Source of the DNA: Lutjanus erythropterus
Lineage: Eukaryota > Chordata > Actinopteri > Lutjaniformes > Lutjanidae
Direction of reading: 5' to 3'
Length of the DNA stretch: 64,000 nucleotides
NCBI GenBank assembly: GCA_020091685.1
Contig: CM034595.1
Location: 11,646,525 to 11,710,524, forward strand
Numbering within the stretch: position 1 is the first letter of the stretch; each line of letters begins with the position of its first letter. The notes below the pieces were generated by a model. It ran no database searches. It had not been told where the DNA came from and saw only the letters and a list, made by a program, of their open reading frames with translations. Below are positions 36,701-51,700 of this stretch, piece by piece. Both the position numbers and the translations under genes were made by a program.

Positions 36701-39700
36701 TATGCTTCTGAGTTTTGAATTGCTCTTCTGATAAATGAATGAAATTAGTCGTTGTAGAGCCACGGGACATTCTATTATTAGGCATGCTGTAGTAAACCAT
36801 GGGTTTTCTTGGTTAAAGAGAGAGTTTGCATTACTTAAGGTGGGGTTATATGAACCACTTGCTGATAGTCGGTGTATTACCTACAGTAAATTCTGGTTGA
36901 CTCACCCCCAATTTAGAGAAGCAGAGATGGACACCAGCACCGAAGCCAAGCAATGTACTGATGTGGATATGGTCAGCAAGAAAAGGTGTTTTAGACGGAC
37001 ATCAGTTTTAAGTGTACGCAATAGTTAGAATATTTTCACATTTTACCAGCAGACTGCCTTGTCTGTCATGAAACCAAATATTGCTTTCTCTCATCCAACC
37101 AAATGCAGCTGGTGAAATCAATAGTTTTACTTAGCAGAACACAGTTGCAGGTCTACTGCTGCGTCAGTCTTTTAATTTGTTGGTGTTATTGTGCGGCTAA
37201 TGCAAATTTGACCTAACCTTTTAAAATGCCAAAGCCACACAATAACACAAACAAACTAACAGAGGTAGCAGTAGACAGGCAGCGTAATGTTTTGTGAGGT
37301 CAAATAACTGATTTCTCCTATGGAATTGTTTTGGAGAGAGCGATATTTGGCTTTAAATAATGGTGATTTCCCATCAGAAAATCTTTTTGCACAGCAAAAC
37401 GTTGGAATTGTTCTAAATATAGTATACACTTAAACTGATATTGTTGTTTTTAGTTGGACGATTTTGTCAACAGAAAAGTAATTTTTCTTTCCCACCATAA
37501 TAAAACATCAAAAATAAAATTCTCTAAAGAAAGGGAAGACACCATCAGTAATGTTTAGGGCAAAGGGCATAGTTGATGTGACAGGCAATGACTGTTCAAC
37601 TCTGGCTTGCACTGTCTGTTCATAATTTGTGACTTAGTTGAGTCGGTCTGTGCATGGTTAATCCATGACTGGCTCTGCCAGCATGGCTACAATTTCATGC
37701 ATTTGTCATGTGGGTGCTCTTAGTGTGATTAATATAGCTGCTGGCACCAGTGCAACCACCCACCAGTGATGTGTGTACACACCAGGTGCTTCTTATAGTA
37801 GATTAAATAATGCAGAACAACCATGTTAAACATGTTGTCGTTTTAATCTATTCTTCAGACTTGGCATTTGTATGTGGTTTGTGTATTTGTTAAACTATGA
37901 ATTAGAGCTTTGTGTCACCATTTTATTGATGTATACAAAGGAAACCCTATGTTTGAGTTGTTCTTTTTCTGCCCTGCAGGACTTGTCATGCAGAGTAATT
38001 TCATAAAGCCTAGTGGGGGACAGATGGATCTGATTTCATGACCACACAATGACCCAGTGGCACTGTGTATAGTCTTTGTCTTCCTAGCCCAATCCAGCAG
38101 GTGCCAGAGGTTAAATATTAATTCCACAATGACATGTTTTTAATTAAATGAACCACACTGGTGTGTATGCATGTGTGTGAATGTCCACATCAATGTGATA
38201 CTTCGGGAAACATCTCTGCGCTCTATTGAAAGCTTGAGGGGAGCAATGTATTAGTAATGATGTTTGCTTTTCCACTTGTGCCCTGGCCTTTATTGGCACA
38301 GTGTTTTACTATCACTACAAGAGGGCTTGGCCCAGGGACATGGAAAGAGATGCATCACAGCCTCTGCCATGAGGTCAACATTATAATGACAAGAGCCTTA
38401 ATCAGCACAAACTTAGAACAAGATATATTGTCTTTTAAAGCTGAAAGCAAAAACTGAAAAGACACTATTATGTTCATGTTTAATTGGCTCTTCTCCCCTG
38501 TAGGTGGTTCTGTGCAAGTTCCACTCTGTGTTCCTGTCTCAGAACGGACGGGTCTTCACCTGTGGGCATGGACAGGGAGGACGACTTGGCCACGGAGATG
38601 AAGAGACTTACCTGGTGAGAGTTGTTATAGGTTACCTTGGTCCAACAATAAATTTTGAGTTCATTTTAATTTTCTTCTGAATTATAATGTATAATTAACC
38701 TTTAAAAGAGAACCATTCATGATCAGTGTTTTAAGTTGATTAATGGCCAACTTGGCTCATTAACCATACATTCAGTTGGTCTCAACAAGCTTGTAAGTTT
38801 TTGCATGCAGGGAATGTGAAAGAGATGCAGTGTTTTGGGAAGTGATATCCACTTCTCTCTTAAAGTAAAGAGCTAAGTGTGTAGGATGATGATGACGATG
38901 CTTGAGATGGCGATTGTCTGTCAGGAAAAATTAATTTATATTGAGGGGGGTTAAGTTGAGGCTGTGTTTACTTACCTGTCATGGCTCTAATGTCCTGTTA
39001 GTAAATATTAATTAATCACTTACAGCCAGTCATGTTGTCCCCCCACTGATAAAGACATAGGTTCCTCCCTGACCAGAGCCACAAACTGAAAGCACAGAAT
39101 GTTTTTTGACTTCATGATTAAATGCCTAAAGCCACTGACCCTGGAGATTAACGTCTTCAGTTTCACTGTCTAAATACTATTTCTAAAGTGTCACTACTCT
39201 GAAAAGAAGTGTTGCTCTTCCCTTTTATAAAGACTCTGTGCCACACAGTAGTTCTTCAGAGTGAAACACTGTGCCATCTGTCTTGTCTTTTCAATGCAAC
39301 ACTGCATTGACATTTAGACAATTAGTACTTTAAAAAGTAACAGCAGCAATAAAACTAGTCTTCTAAATTTAGCCGTCACAGTGTGAAATACAAACAGACC
39401 AACTACTTATATTAATTAAACAAAGCTTAGATGCAATTATTTTTTGGAATCAAATTACTCGAGTTTCTACAGGAATCATCTCAGTCCTAGTTTTGTTTGA
39501 CACTGTTGTGGAGATGTTATTTTAACTATATATTTACTGGTGAGGTTGTAATTTGCAGCGGGTCTGAACTGTTGAACTGTGTTTTACTGAAAGGTGCTTC
39601 TTATGTCTTGACCACCCCATTTACAACAATGAGGGTGGAAGAATATTAGAAACACACTTCAATAAAATGCAGTCCATTATAGCACCACAAACTCTATGAC

Positions 39701-42700
39701 CTGAGAAAGAAACATACAGCTGACATAACACTATGGAAAATTGGCCATTATAAGCACTGTAAATTTAGAACATGGATACAGAGATAATACTTGTCACCAG
39801 GATCAATTCATTGTTGATTTTGGTCTTTTCATAGGATTTGTTTACAATGAGGAAAATATAGACTATGATTAGGTTTGTCCTTTTACATTAGCTGTACAAC
39901 AAACAGCAGGGCTCCTGCTGTGACGGTGCCATTTGAGTGACTGCCAGTAAATAGCTATAAATTAGGTAATATTATACACAGGGTATTAGCCTGGTGCTAA
40001 AAATTGGGATGCTTTCTTGAGTAAATATAGAAGAAACTCTGCAGACTCTTTAATACCTTTTATTGGTCAACCCCAAACAGATGCCACTGACAGCTGAGCA
40101 GCGAGCTCAGTTTGTTCTGTCTAATCTCTCATCATACCCTCCTCCTCACTCCTCCCCACAGGTTCCCCGGATCGTGAAGAGTCTGCTGTCCTACCGCTGC
40201 TCTCAGGTGGCGGCAGCTAAAGACCACACGGTGGTGCTGACAGAAGAGGGTTACGTTTTCACTTTTGGCCTCAACGACTTTCACCAGCTAGGCCAGAGTC
40301 CTCCCCCCGACTCAGCACATGTTCCTAAACAGGTAGGAGGCAGCAGGGAGGCTAATGGAAACAGACTGCTGACATTTTGTCGTACATGTAACGGGCATAG
40401 TTTGTGTGCTAAATGAAATTCTCCCATTTCGGTGAATGAAATGACGATGTAGCAGGACTTCTTCAATCTTCTCTCTGCTCTTTTGTAGTATGAATGTGTC
40501 TTTCTTTGATTGATCAGTACCTGTATGTTAAGAATTATAGTTGACATATATATGTTTAATATATGTATGTGTGTAGGTGTTCTCCAAGATGCTGAAAGGC
40601 AGGACCGTGATTGGAGTTGCAGCTGGAAGGTTTCACACAGTGTTGTGGACCAGGGAGGCAGTCTATACAATGGGACTCAATGGAGGCCAGCTGGGTAAGT
40701 CTCAGCATTGAAATGTCAGCAAAGCCAGTGCTACAAGAGAACTTTAATGGGATTGAACGGTTGTGGTAAATGTGTATGTATAGTGTAAGCACGCCGGAGT
40801 AAAGACTAAAACATTTTGCTAATCTTTTCAGCAATAATGAACTTGTTGCAGTGGTAGAATTGGTACAAATTTTTATTTACTTCTGTAGGAGACAGGTATG
40901 AGGAGGAGTTAAGACCCTCCATCATATCAGAAGTGGATGACACAAAAGGCTGTTATGTGATTTTACTTGTATTTTTTAAGCACATGGTCAGTATTAAAGT
41001 ATTCCACACACACTGCATATGGGCATAAGTGAGTCTAACATGTTTTTTGTCTTCCTTTGTGTGTTGACCTCCAGGTTACTTACTGGATCCTAATGGAGAG
41101 AAATGTGTGACAGTCCCCCGGCAGGTTTCAGCCCTGCACCACAAGGATATTACCATTGCGATGGCAGCAGCTAGTGATGGAGCGACAGTAGTCGTGACTG
41201 AGAAGGGGGACGTTTACCTGTTGGCTGACTACCAGTGCAAGAAAATGGCTTCAAGGTGAACAAGACAGTACAACTTATTGCACTGCAGCCATTATTAAGA
41301 CTCAGTTGGCCTTGTGTTACGAATTTACGAATACGAATTATCAACTATTGCTCCCTTTTTTCAGTTCGGCTTCGCACTAAACTCCTACATGAGTCTCAGG
41401 TTTTAGCCGACCTCACCCAAGTATTCAATATTCTTCCATGTGTATAAATCTGATTGACATGTACCGCCTTTTCTAGAACAAATGTCTGTTCTGCATCACC
41501 TTTGGTATTCTAATCAGACCTGCTTTGAATGGCAGCAGATAGTAAATTACCTACTTAATAGGTAACAGTTATTTTATCTTTTTCTTTGATTTGCATAGTG
41601 TAGTGCTGCGAACATGTGTTTGTTGGAAAGGAGAATGGGGCTGAGTATGCGCCTGTCTGTTAAATAACACCACCTTAGATTTACTGGTAACACTTTGTTG
41701 TAAGAATCATTAATAAATGGTGAATTGATAGGTAATTAAACTTCAGTTAATTGTTATTTTACTGTTAGTAAACATTGAAATAATGTTGAATATGCGTTGC
41801 AACTTTACAATAACTGTCCAGATGATGAATGTTCTCATTCCCAACCTGCTGCCACAAATATGGCAGCTTGGTCAGTGGCCCTGTACGTCAAACTGTGACA
41901 CTGTAGGTACCCTTCTGGCCTCAGTTTTGCACATTCTGTGCACTGTAGTCTAGTTAACAATAATAAATATGCAGTGTATCCAGGTATACTTTCAAAATAA
42001 TGGCACAAAAAGGACATGGGTAGGTTAAGTAAAAGATCATTTTGGGGTTGGAATAAGTACACTGTCATGTGCTCATGTACATAAGACATTATAATCATCA
42101 GTTGCAATTTTATAATGGCCACCCAAGTAATGTTTATAGATGTGTCATAAAGTGTTAAACTCTGGTCCATTACTCTGTGTAATGATTCTTAAAGGTTTAC
42201 ACATAATTTGGTAATCACAAACAAATAATATTATTTGGTTACAGTGAAATAACTAACTAAACTTTAATGAAGTATCAATTTAGCATTATTTAATGATGGC
42301 TATAATAAATGGTTACCTATTTACCTGAATGCTATGATTGTCTTCCATAGATGGAGTTAATGAACATAGTAGATTTATTTTTGAATGTGACACTTCATAT
42401 TCTTTGGTTGTGATTGGTCTCTTTCAGGCAGCTGAACATCAAGAAAGTTCTGGTCAGTGGTGGTAATCTGGACCACCGTGTGGTTCCACAGATCCTGAAT
42501 GAGGGAGGAGGGGAAAAGGTGACCATCTTGGCGTTAGATGAAGCTGGGAGGGTAAGTGCATTTAAAAAAGCTTTTCAGTCTATTGTTTGGGCACCTGCTG
42601 GGGAGAAGCATTACTTAATAATTTGGGACAATACAACTGTAGTTTAGTCTCAGTCCTGCATCAGTTTCTAAATACGAGAGAATGTTTAACATTGTTATTT

Positions 42701-45700
42701 TTAACATTGCCTTTACTTCATGTTATCTAACCTATGGTCTAAGTAGACAGTTATACAATCCCAAACCAAACCTACCTGTATGGGGTCCTATGGATGAAAA
42801 TGGTGACTAAGACTTGTGTTGTTGTAACTCTGCTTAAATTTGCTCCCTCCTCCGTTTCCCCTCTCTCTGTCAGGTGTTTTACTGGCGTTCCCGCGGTAGC
42901 TTGGTGAGACGGTGCCGGTGGGCGTACGGGCGTGAGGTTTTCATGTCGGACATAGCTCTCAGCAAGAACGGCATGATGTTTGTGACTCAGGAGGGAGAGG
43001 GCTTCAGTGGAGTGTGGGCTGGAGAAGATAAGAAGTATGGGGAGAAGAAAGGTGAGGGATGTAGGAACACAGTATATTGAATCATAAAGTTGATGCATGT
43101 TTTGCAGTTGATAGTTACAAAATATTTCAGTAGTTTTAAGTGGTATTAATTGTTGCTTATTTTGATCTGATATTAAACTTTAAGACTGTGTAGCCATTTT
43201 TGAAAGTGAAATGTGACCTTAACATTTTAATTCCAAGTTTATTAGACATAAAAGAGCAGCACAAGTGTACAAGGATAAGAATAAAGAGCACAAACAACAT
43301 TAAATTAAATAGGATTGGCTAAAAGGAATCATTAAAGCAAGTCTCTAAAAATACATTTTAATTTTTTAAACTTAATTTTTAAACTTAATTTAAAAAGAAT
43401 GTTAATGTCATTTTAATAAATCAGATTTATATGCTGTTTTCAGAGGTCAGCGTGGAGGTTTGTGGCCATTCAGATGCTGGCACAGTCTTCGAGCGAATCC
43501 GACTGGAGAAACTCCCGTATGTCCACAGAGCTGTCAGCATCACCATGGACTCTAAAGGCCGAAATTTTGGAGTGCTTCAGTCCGACCCCAAAGCAAGGTA
43601 GGAACTCTCTCCCGAACCATAGAAAACGCTGCTCACAATATTGTACTTATGTAAGTCTGTAGAAAATAGACCTGAAGCCTAAAAAGTCGCTTTGGGATCA
43701 GTTACACATGTGAAGTGTTGGTGAACTGCAAGCTGTTCTGCAGCCAGTGTTGACAGCTGCATTGATTAAAACTTTTAAGCGGGCAGACAACTCAAAACAG
43801 AGGCTTAAAAACATCCTGAGTAAATAGGGTGTTAAAGCTACAATCAGTGATAATTGAACTGGAGGAAATTTATCTATGAAATCATCATAAGGTGATTTTC
43901 ACAGAACTGACAGTGTGAAAAGCAAACTTCACCTATCAGGTTATCCCAATCAGTGGATAGAAGAGGCTAAATAATCTCAAACAGGATGAATCATCACATG
44001 AGAATGTGATGATTGTTTCTTCTTATTCATCCTCATCATTCAACTGTAAATCATTATTAATGCTAATCTCTTTGTATTACCCAAGTGGTTAATGTTTCCA
44101 ATGCCATAACATAATTGAAATCTGCTTTTTATTACCCACAGTAACGCAAAAATATGGGCTTTGCTATCCTCGTGGCTCACTATACTGTAACATCAAGAAT
44201 GTGAAAAATTTGAACAGCTAAGTAGGAAAGGGGAAAAGAGCGTTTGGAGAAGTTATAAAGAATATCTAGCAGATATAAAACGCATTCCTATCTTAAACTT
44301 CAAAAACATAACTCTGCCATCTAGAGGCGGAAACCTGTTTCTGAAGAGATTGGAAGCAAAACAAAAAGACTTTAAAAGCATCATCTCCCCAGGGACTTAA
44401 TAATGATTTACCACTGAATGTTCTGTTGGTACATTTAGGCTGGTTGGGCATAATGCAAAATAGTGTACTATTTATCTAATCTGGTTGGTTTTAATTGTCT
44501 TTTATTTTTAGACCATTTCCCTACTGATAATATGTTGCTTTATTTGAGCCAGTGTTACAGCATGGAAGCCATTTTCTTTTATTTTACTCCTGTTCCTTTA
44601 ACAACATATGGTGATGTTTATACATTTGCTGTCTCATCAACATTGTTATCTTGTTATGAAAAGGTCTGCCATCTATTTATGTTGATGCTTTCTATTTAGA
44701 CACCTGGCCTTTTGAAGATGCATTGCCTTCAGTCTAGTTATCACTTGGGAGTCACAAATGAAACTCGTTGTGTTTTTGTTCTTGATGTTTGTGTTCCAAA
44801 TGTTCATTTTTGATCATCTGAATGATTCTTTTTATCTTTATTATCTCACAAGATACAGCTAGAAAACAGAGGGTACATAATTCTGACAATTAATCAACAA
44901 ACAACTGAGTACTACCATTTCTGACCCCCTCCAAAACAGTTTGCAAATTTAAACTAGCCCTTTGCCAATGCACCTGTCAAACAATAATCAGTCATAACAC
45001 TATCTTACAGTTTCCATTGTACTTTGAGTTTGTATTTTCAGAGCAGTGGGCTTTTGTTTTCAGGATAACAGGCTTAGCTTTACATTGGCAGATAATTGAC
45101 AGTTATAAATAGCTGATCGTTTTGCAGTGTAGGACTTGTCGTCGCATGTCAGCGTCAAATATGTTGCCCCTGTTAGCTTGTGTCCCTGCAGGCAATCTGC
45201 CTGGGCTTTGACTCTGTTGAGGAGGGGGAAAACAAATCACTTCAACCATAGACTATATATTAAATCCTTTTAAGTCAGAAATAAGAAAAAAAAATGGTGG
45301 TCTTCAATTTTTTCTTCTGTATAGTGACATTAAGTACTTTTCCCACTGGTGTCCATGTTTCAGCATATTCTGTCTCATTATCTTGCAGTCTAAAAGCTAC
45401 CTTTTCCAATTTAATCATTTCTGTTGCTTCAGTAAGCCATTCTTTCCGAGTTGGTTTATTTTCAATTATTTATGATTACATTTTTTATTTGTCTATACAT
45501 AATGAGAGGAAAAGATTTTTCTGATCGTCTGAATGATTATTGTACAATTTCCATCCTGTCTTTAATCCAGCTTGTTTGAGATTCCCATCATCTCTGAATC
45601 CTCCTTCTCCCAACATTTCCGGTGTCTCCTGGATGAGGCGGACGAGATGGACAGCATCCATGATGTGACCCTTCAGGCCGGTGATCGCACCTTCCCAGCC

Positions 45701-48700
45701 CACAAGTACATCCTGTCCATGAGGTCCGAGTTCTTCCGGAAGCTCTTCATGCCCGACCGATGCGGGGTAACTGATGAGGGACTTGATGGAGAAGTGAGGA
45801 CGAGCGAAGATGCTGTGGGCTGTGACTTAATCATTTTTGAGAAGATCCCAGCGGACATGCTTGAATACGCCCTGCACTTCATCTACACAGACTCCTGTGA
45901 GCTGCTGGAGCACGGGGCCCAGCTGAGAGTCTCGGGGGCCTTGAAGGAACAAAACCAGGTGAGGAAAAAAAAAAAAAACAATCTGTTAATGTTGTTGTGT
46001 TAATCACTAGGCTTCAGTGTATTTTTAATGTATTTATTTTTTGTCTATACAAATTGTTTACAAAGTGTTTTCTTTAGCCACTGAAGAGTTGTGGTTATTT
46101 CAAGAAGAGTGGTCTGCTGTCTTGTTGTGTCTTGGCCAGGATTCTGAGCAGGAGAAGCTTATCAGTGGCCTGCAGGACTTGGACCTGAGAGATCGTTCAG
46201 CGCTGGACGTGTACCACTCCCTCCCCCCTACAGCCAAAGGAGACGGTGACAAGGCCAAGAGCAAGAACGCCAAGCCTGGCAGGAGGAGGAGAGGAGGCAA
46301 AGGTGACAAGACCAGGGCCAAGGAGGGAGGGGGCAACCCTGTGAAAACCTTACAGGGTGTTGCAAAAAAGCTGGGCCTGAGAAGCCTGTTTGCACGGTGA
46401 GAGATCAAGCGTACTCCAAACCCTGAGGCAAAATAAGATTTAGTGTAATTTCTTATTAATCATGCTTTCTTTGTTCCTCAACAGACTGGACGGAGTCAAA
46501 TATGAGAATGGAAAGATCAGTGTTATAAACAGCAAAACTGGCATCAAACCCATATTCTTCCAGAAAAAATGGTGCGTATTTGAGTGTATATTACAGTTTT
46601 TCTCAATTGCTTTGGCTTTTTTTTTAACAGTCTTAACATTCTCTAAAGTTTAAGTCCAATTGACACAACTGTTTCATGGGACATCACAGCTCTATTGCGT
46701 GTCTGCTGGAGGTTGCAACTCAGCCAAAATATTTCATTCATGCTTCAAAAATGTATTTGTGTAGAAATGTATTACTAGTAGGCCTACTGTAAACAGAAAA
46801 TACACCTTTGATCTTTCATTTTAAGTCATATACAGTAAACAGAAAGTTACATCCATGCCACAAAAACAAAACGCAGCAATGAAAAAACTTGATCGTTCAG
46901 GCAGGTTCTGACAGATTTTGATCATTGATTGGACCAGTTTGCGTGTGATGGCTCAAACAATGACAAGATGTGAATAGGTTTTGGTCATAGGTTTTGGTCA
47001 GCGAGCCATGTGCAAGTGGTTATTGTGCAAACTGTAGATAGTTCTTCTTATTCATTTGCACACATTTGCCAAAACGTGCACATTTGTTTTGAATGATTGA
47101 GAAAAATAAAATCTGTTGGGATTTTGAGAATTCCATGCTAAAATAATGAATTGGACATGAAATTTAAGATTTTCTGATATCTCACCTTTTGGTGTCTGCA
47201 CAGCTCCCACCTTTGTGATGTTACTCTGAAGTCTGAAGATGGGAAAGAGTTTCCGTGTCACAAAAGTGTCCTCTGTGCAAGACTCGGTAAGATGGATCCA
47301 CACAACAGCAAATACACAAATGTACAGATGTTCTCTTCATTCATAGTAATAGAGAATAAAAGTTGCTATTGACCTTTTGAATAATGGTCTCCTGTGTGTT
47401 GAAGTACTTTTTTAAAATTTGGTTTGTGTCCATATTCTCTGCAGAATACTTCAATAGTATGCTTGGGAACCCCTGGATTGAGGTATGCCAGCTTTTTATT
47501 TCATACCTCCTTATATAATTACACTTTGGTGGACATGACCATATTGGTATTGATAATGATGATGTCTTGCGCCCCCCTCAGGCCACATCCTGCACTGCAC
47601 TGGAGATGCCCACCAGCTCAGAGATTCTGCAGGTCATCCTCAAGTACATATACACAGATGAGTCTCCCACCATTAAAGGTAGCTTTATGCACTTTTATGT
47701 TGACTGGCAGCACATTTTGAATTGCTATTTTGAATAATGTTGCTAAATTTGCAGAAAACAGTAATAAAAAGACACATTAACAGGACTTCTCATTGTCTTT
47801 CTTTACTCAACAGAGTGTCTGAATGTAGAGTTTGTCTGCAGCGTGTTGGTTGTAGCCGACCAGCTGCTAATCACACGGCTGAAGGAGATGTGCGAGGTGG
47901 CCATCACTGAGAACTGTAAGTTGAGTTTCTTTTCTTTTATAACTCCAGCCAGTGTCAGTTTCTTTGCGCTTTTTCCTGCTTCTTTAATTTTGAAATAATT
48001 CTACACTCACTTCATGAAAATTACAGTTTGATGGGTTTTTAGGTTGGGAGCAAAAGAAGTTAATGTACAGTGTAATGTACAGTAATAAAGTTACTAAGTC
48101 ATTGTGACAGAAGTTTTGTGCAATGTGAATTTCCAAAAAATGCACTTGAGGTCTGTCAATATCTAATACATATGACTGAGCTGACTACAATGAGAGAAAA
48201 TTGGCAAAAAGGTTGGTGTTCTTCTAACTTGGCTTAATAATAAAGTGTGTGCAATGAAGTGACGGTTTTGAACAGATAGTGAATACATTCTGAAGGTTAG
48301 TTACAGGCTGCTGTCCCTTCATGTTATCCAGTTTCTTGAGATATTTGATCTGGTGTTCTCTTAAATAACATATTTTACTTAATTTCTGCATGATCTGTCA
48401 TCATGCATTGGCTGTTTTATGTCGATTTCCATTTTCCAGTTATATATGATGTGAATGCAGCAAGGTTTTACAAATGAATTGAAAAGGTTTACTTTTCTCT
48501 TCACAGTGACTCTGAAGAATGCTGCTGAGCTGCTGGAGTTTGCTGTTATGTACAATGCAGATCAGCTTAAACTCTCCTGCCTCCAGTTTCTTGTGCTCAA
48601 CATGGCTGCCATGCTGGAGTCAAAGTGAGAATCATAACAACTAACCCAGTGTGCACTCTGAAAGATCTTTTATGAATTCATTCATAGCATTTCAGTATTT

Positions 48701-51700
48701 TATTTTTGTCTTTTAATTGTTTATTTATAGCTACATCCCGTAGTACACTTTGAAGACAGTGCTATAATGAGTCTCATTACAAGTATTACATAACTCCAAA
48801 AGTGTGCATTAGTCCGATTAGTCTTGATTATGTGTTCAGGAAAGTTGTGGACATCAAGATGTGATATGTAGCAGGACAAATACTTTCCCCAGCAGGAGAG
48901 AAGTAAAAATAACTTTTCTCATCTGTATGTGTGTGTGTCTGTTTGCCCCTTTGTTTTTGTGCTGCCCTCAGAGCACTGGATATTCTTAGTGATGAAGTTC
49001 TCGTGGAGCTTTCTGCAGCCTACAGGAGGATGGTGAGTCACCCTGCCTCACCCCAGGCCTAGAAACATCCCAATCTCTTCACCACTTTGTTTGTTTAGTG
49101 TTTGTCTTTTGGCTTTGATCTCCCCCCCCCCCAATAACATAGCAATTTAAAGTAATGCTGAGAAACAGCTTCAAGGAAGTGCTGAGGTGAATTTTTAATA
49201 TGGCAGTAGTAGCCATCAGTTTACAGAGTAAGGGCTCCCTAGACTCATTACTCTGCTCTGACTAAAAAAAAAATCAATCTCTTCAATAGTAGACTTTAGC
49301 CAAAAGACACTATTGTTCCTCTTGTTTTTTTTCCTTATATACCTTCCTCTGACACACTCACCATGGTTTCTGGGGAATGTACAGAAATACAAATGTGCCA
49401 TATAAATAAATCTAAATACAATGGAAAATACTAAAAAATAAATGTCAAACATTGTCATTTAATTTGACTAACAATGTCAGAGCAACTGTGGGGGAACTGT
49501 AGTTTTCTCTTGCAACATCTGTTTGGATTTAACAATTATTTTTGTTTTAATTTCAGATCCCAGCCATGCATAAGAGGGTTATCACTCCGTATGCTGGCGC
49601 TCCAGACCTCAGTGTGTATGAGGATGAGGATGTGGAATCAGCATTCAGCCCCAAACCAGAAGAAGAACTGGATCACTCCTGCAGGTACTTAAAAATGTTC
49701 ACTATCTCTGTGTTGACTCTGGCTGCTTTTGTTTTCTGATTTGGCTGAAGTTCAGTGTTTTGTATTTTCATATCATCTGTAGAAAAACATTGCTCTCTGC
49801 ATGTGGGTGCAGACTAGAAAAGAGCTGTGACTACTTAATGTATAGACCTAAAGTTGGCTAGCAGCTGGCCTAGCCAGGTTATCTGCAAGTCCTTGCTGTT
49901 TCCTTTAAACTTCTCAAATGTGGTGCCCCAAATAAATGCATGCTAATGATTGTACTCCAGGGAAATCCTGCTAAAGAAGGCCAAGATGAAGGCTAAAAAG
50001 AAACCAAGGCGACGCACTGACAGCTCAGGAGGCTACACTCTCTCTGATATCATTCAGAGCCCTCCTGCTACAGGTATACTTACACAAACACAGAGGATAT
50101 GTTGTTTTGAAATATTTTTATTTAAATACCATAATTAAATGCTAACATTCATCCACACATTATGAGGGTTTTTTTGTTGTTGTTGTGTTCTCCTTTCAGA
50201 AGTGTTATGGGGTAATAATCTCACTAATACATTCCCTCTTGTCTCAGTGGTCCCCTTGTCCCTGGTGAAGTCGGGCAAGGCGAACTCTACTGAGTCCCTG
50301 CAGGAGCTCCTCACATCTGACTCAGAGGGCAGCTACATGGGGGTGGGCAGTCCCAGAGACATGCAGTCACCGGTCTTCCATGACAGAACTGAGGTGAATG
50401 TCTGACCATTACAACAATCACATGCAGTCCTTTTATTTTGATGCAGACTGAATATAGCTGATCATGTGTTTTTTTCTTTTTATTATGACAATTTTTTATT
50501 AGTTAATTATATTGTAATATTTGACATGCTGGCTACTGTTGATGCATCATAAAAACTTTATCAGAAGTATAAACACAAGTGAAGTCTTACTTTGGGTGAA
50601 GTTATTCATCAGCTAGGTCAAATTGTTTATCATCTTCAGGATGAGAAGGCTCTCATTCAGAGGCTAAAGACCCCACCCAGCACCCCGACCTCCCTGAGGA
50701 GCTGTCTCCCAACTCCCGCCAACTCTGCTCCGCAAACCATCCCAAAGATCCTTCCCTGGTAAGATCAACTTATTGAATCTGTATTTTAAAACATCCTCTT
50801 CCTGCTTAAAATCTTGCTCCTCCTGAAAATACTGTAGGTAGAACTTTCAGAAGGAGATCAGTGGTTTTAAATGTTTTAAAAAGCAGGTTTGAGATTTGAT
50901 ATAAGATACCCTGACCTTAACAACAGACCCTGTATCCTCCCACTTCATTTTGATGAGGGGGTTGAGAGAAAGAAGGAAAGGTTTTTATGCCTAGTTAATA
51001 AATTAGTATTGAAACTTGAGCTGTATGTGTGACTGTGTTATTAAAATCTGCAGTCCTGCACGTCCACCTCCAGTCTTGGATCTGAGAACTATCATGGACA
51101 TGGAGGCCAACTCTCTGCAGACCCTTGGAGTGACTCTTAAAAGCCCTGGAAGGTATGATACGTCTCTCTGTATTTCTTCTACTTGAGGAGATTATTTAAA
51201 AGGAAAATTATTTACAGTGACCACATTCCGATGGTGATCAATTAGTGACTGATTGTCATAGAATTACACTTGTACCGTTGCCTAATTTATAAAATGTGAC
51301 GCTTCATTTTGCCCTGTTGCCCAGTCTGAAGGAAAGCGGTACCGCCACATGAATAAACGGTGTTTCTTCGATGTTGTTCACTTGAGCTAACAGTACATAT
51401 TTTTCCTCCTGCCTGTCAGCACCAGCATTAAGCACTCCCCTGTTCCTGCTAAACTGTCCCAGAAGCAGAGGAAGATGCTGGCAATGGCCAGCAAGGAGGC
51501 CAGTGTGGAGTCTACTGCATCCAAACCAACCCCCACAGTCACCCCATCCAAAAGCAGTGGGAAGGCCTGGTGAGTGAGCCCAAATATGAAGACCAAACTG
51601 TCCACCACTCGAAGCTGTCAAGAAATGACTTCCGGGTCCCTCTTGATGAGTTTATAGCAGCAGTTCATTTTAAAGTGGTTACAATCAGTATTTTTGTATT

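Noticed and set aside
42772-43098. Minus-strand frame of 108 codons over ibtk exon 9
   Set aside because: It is the antisense of a well-supported exon; no domain was recognised.
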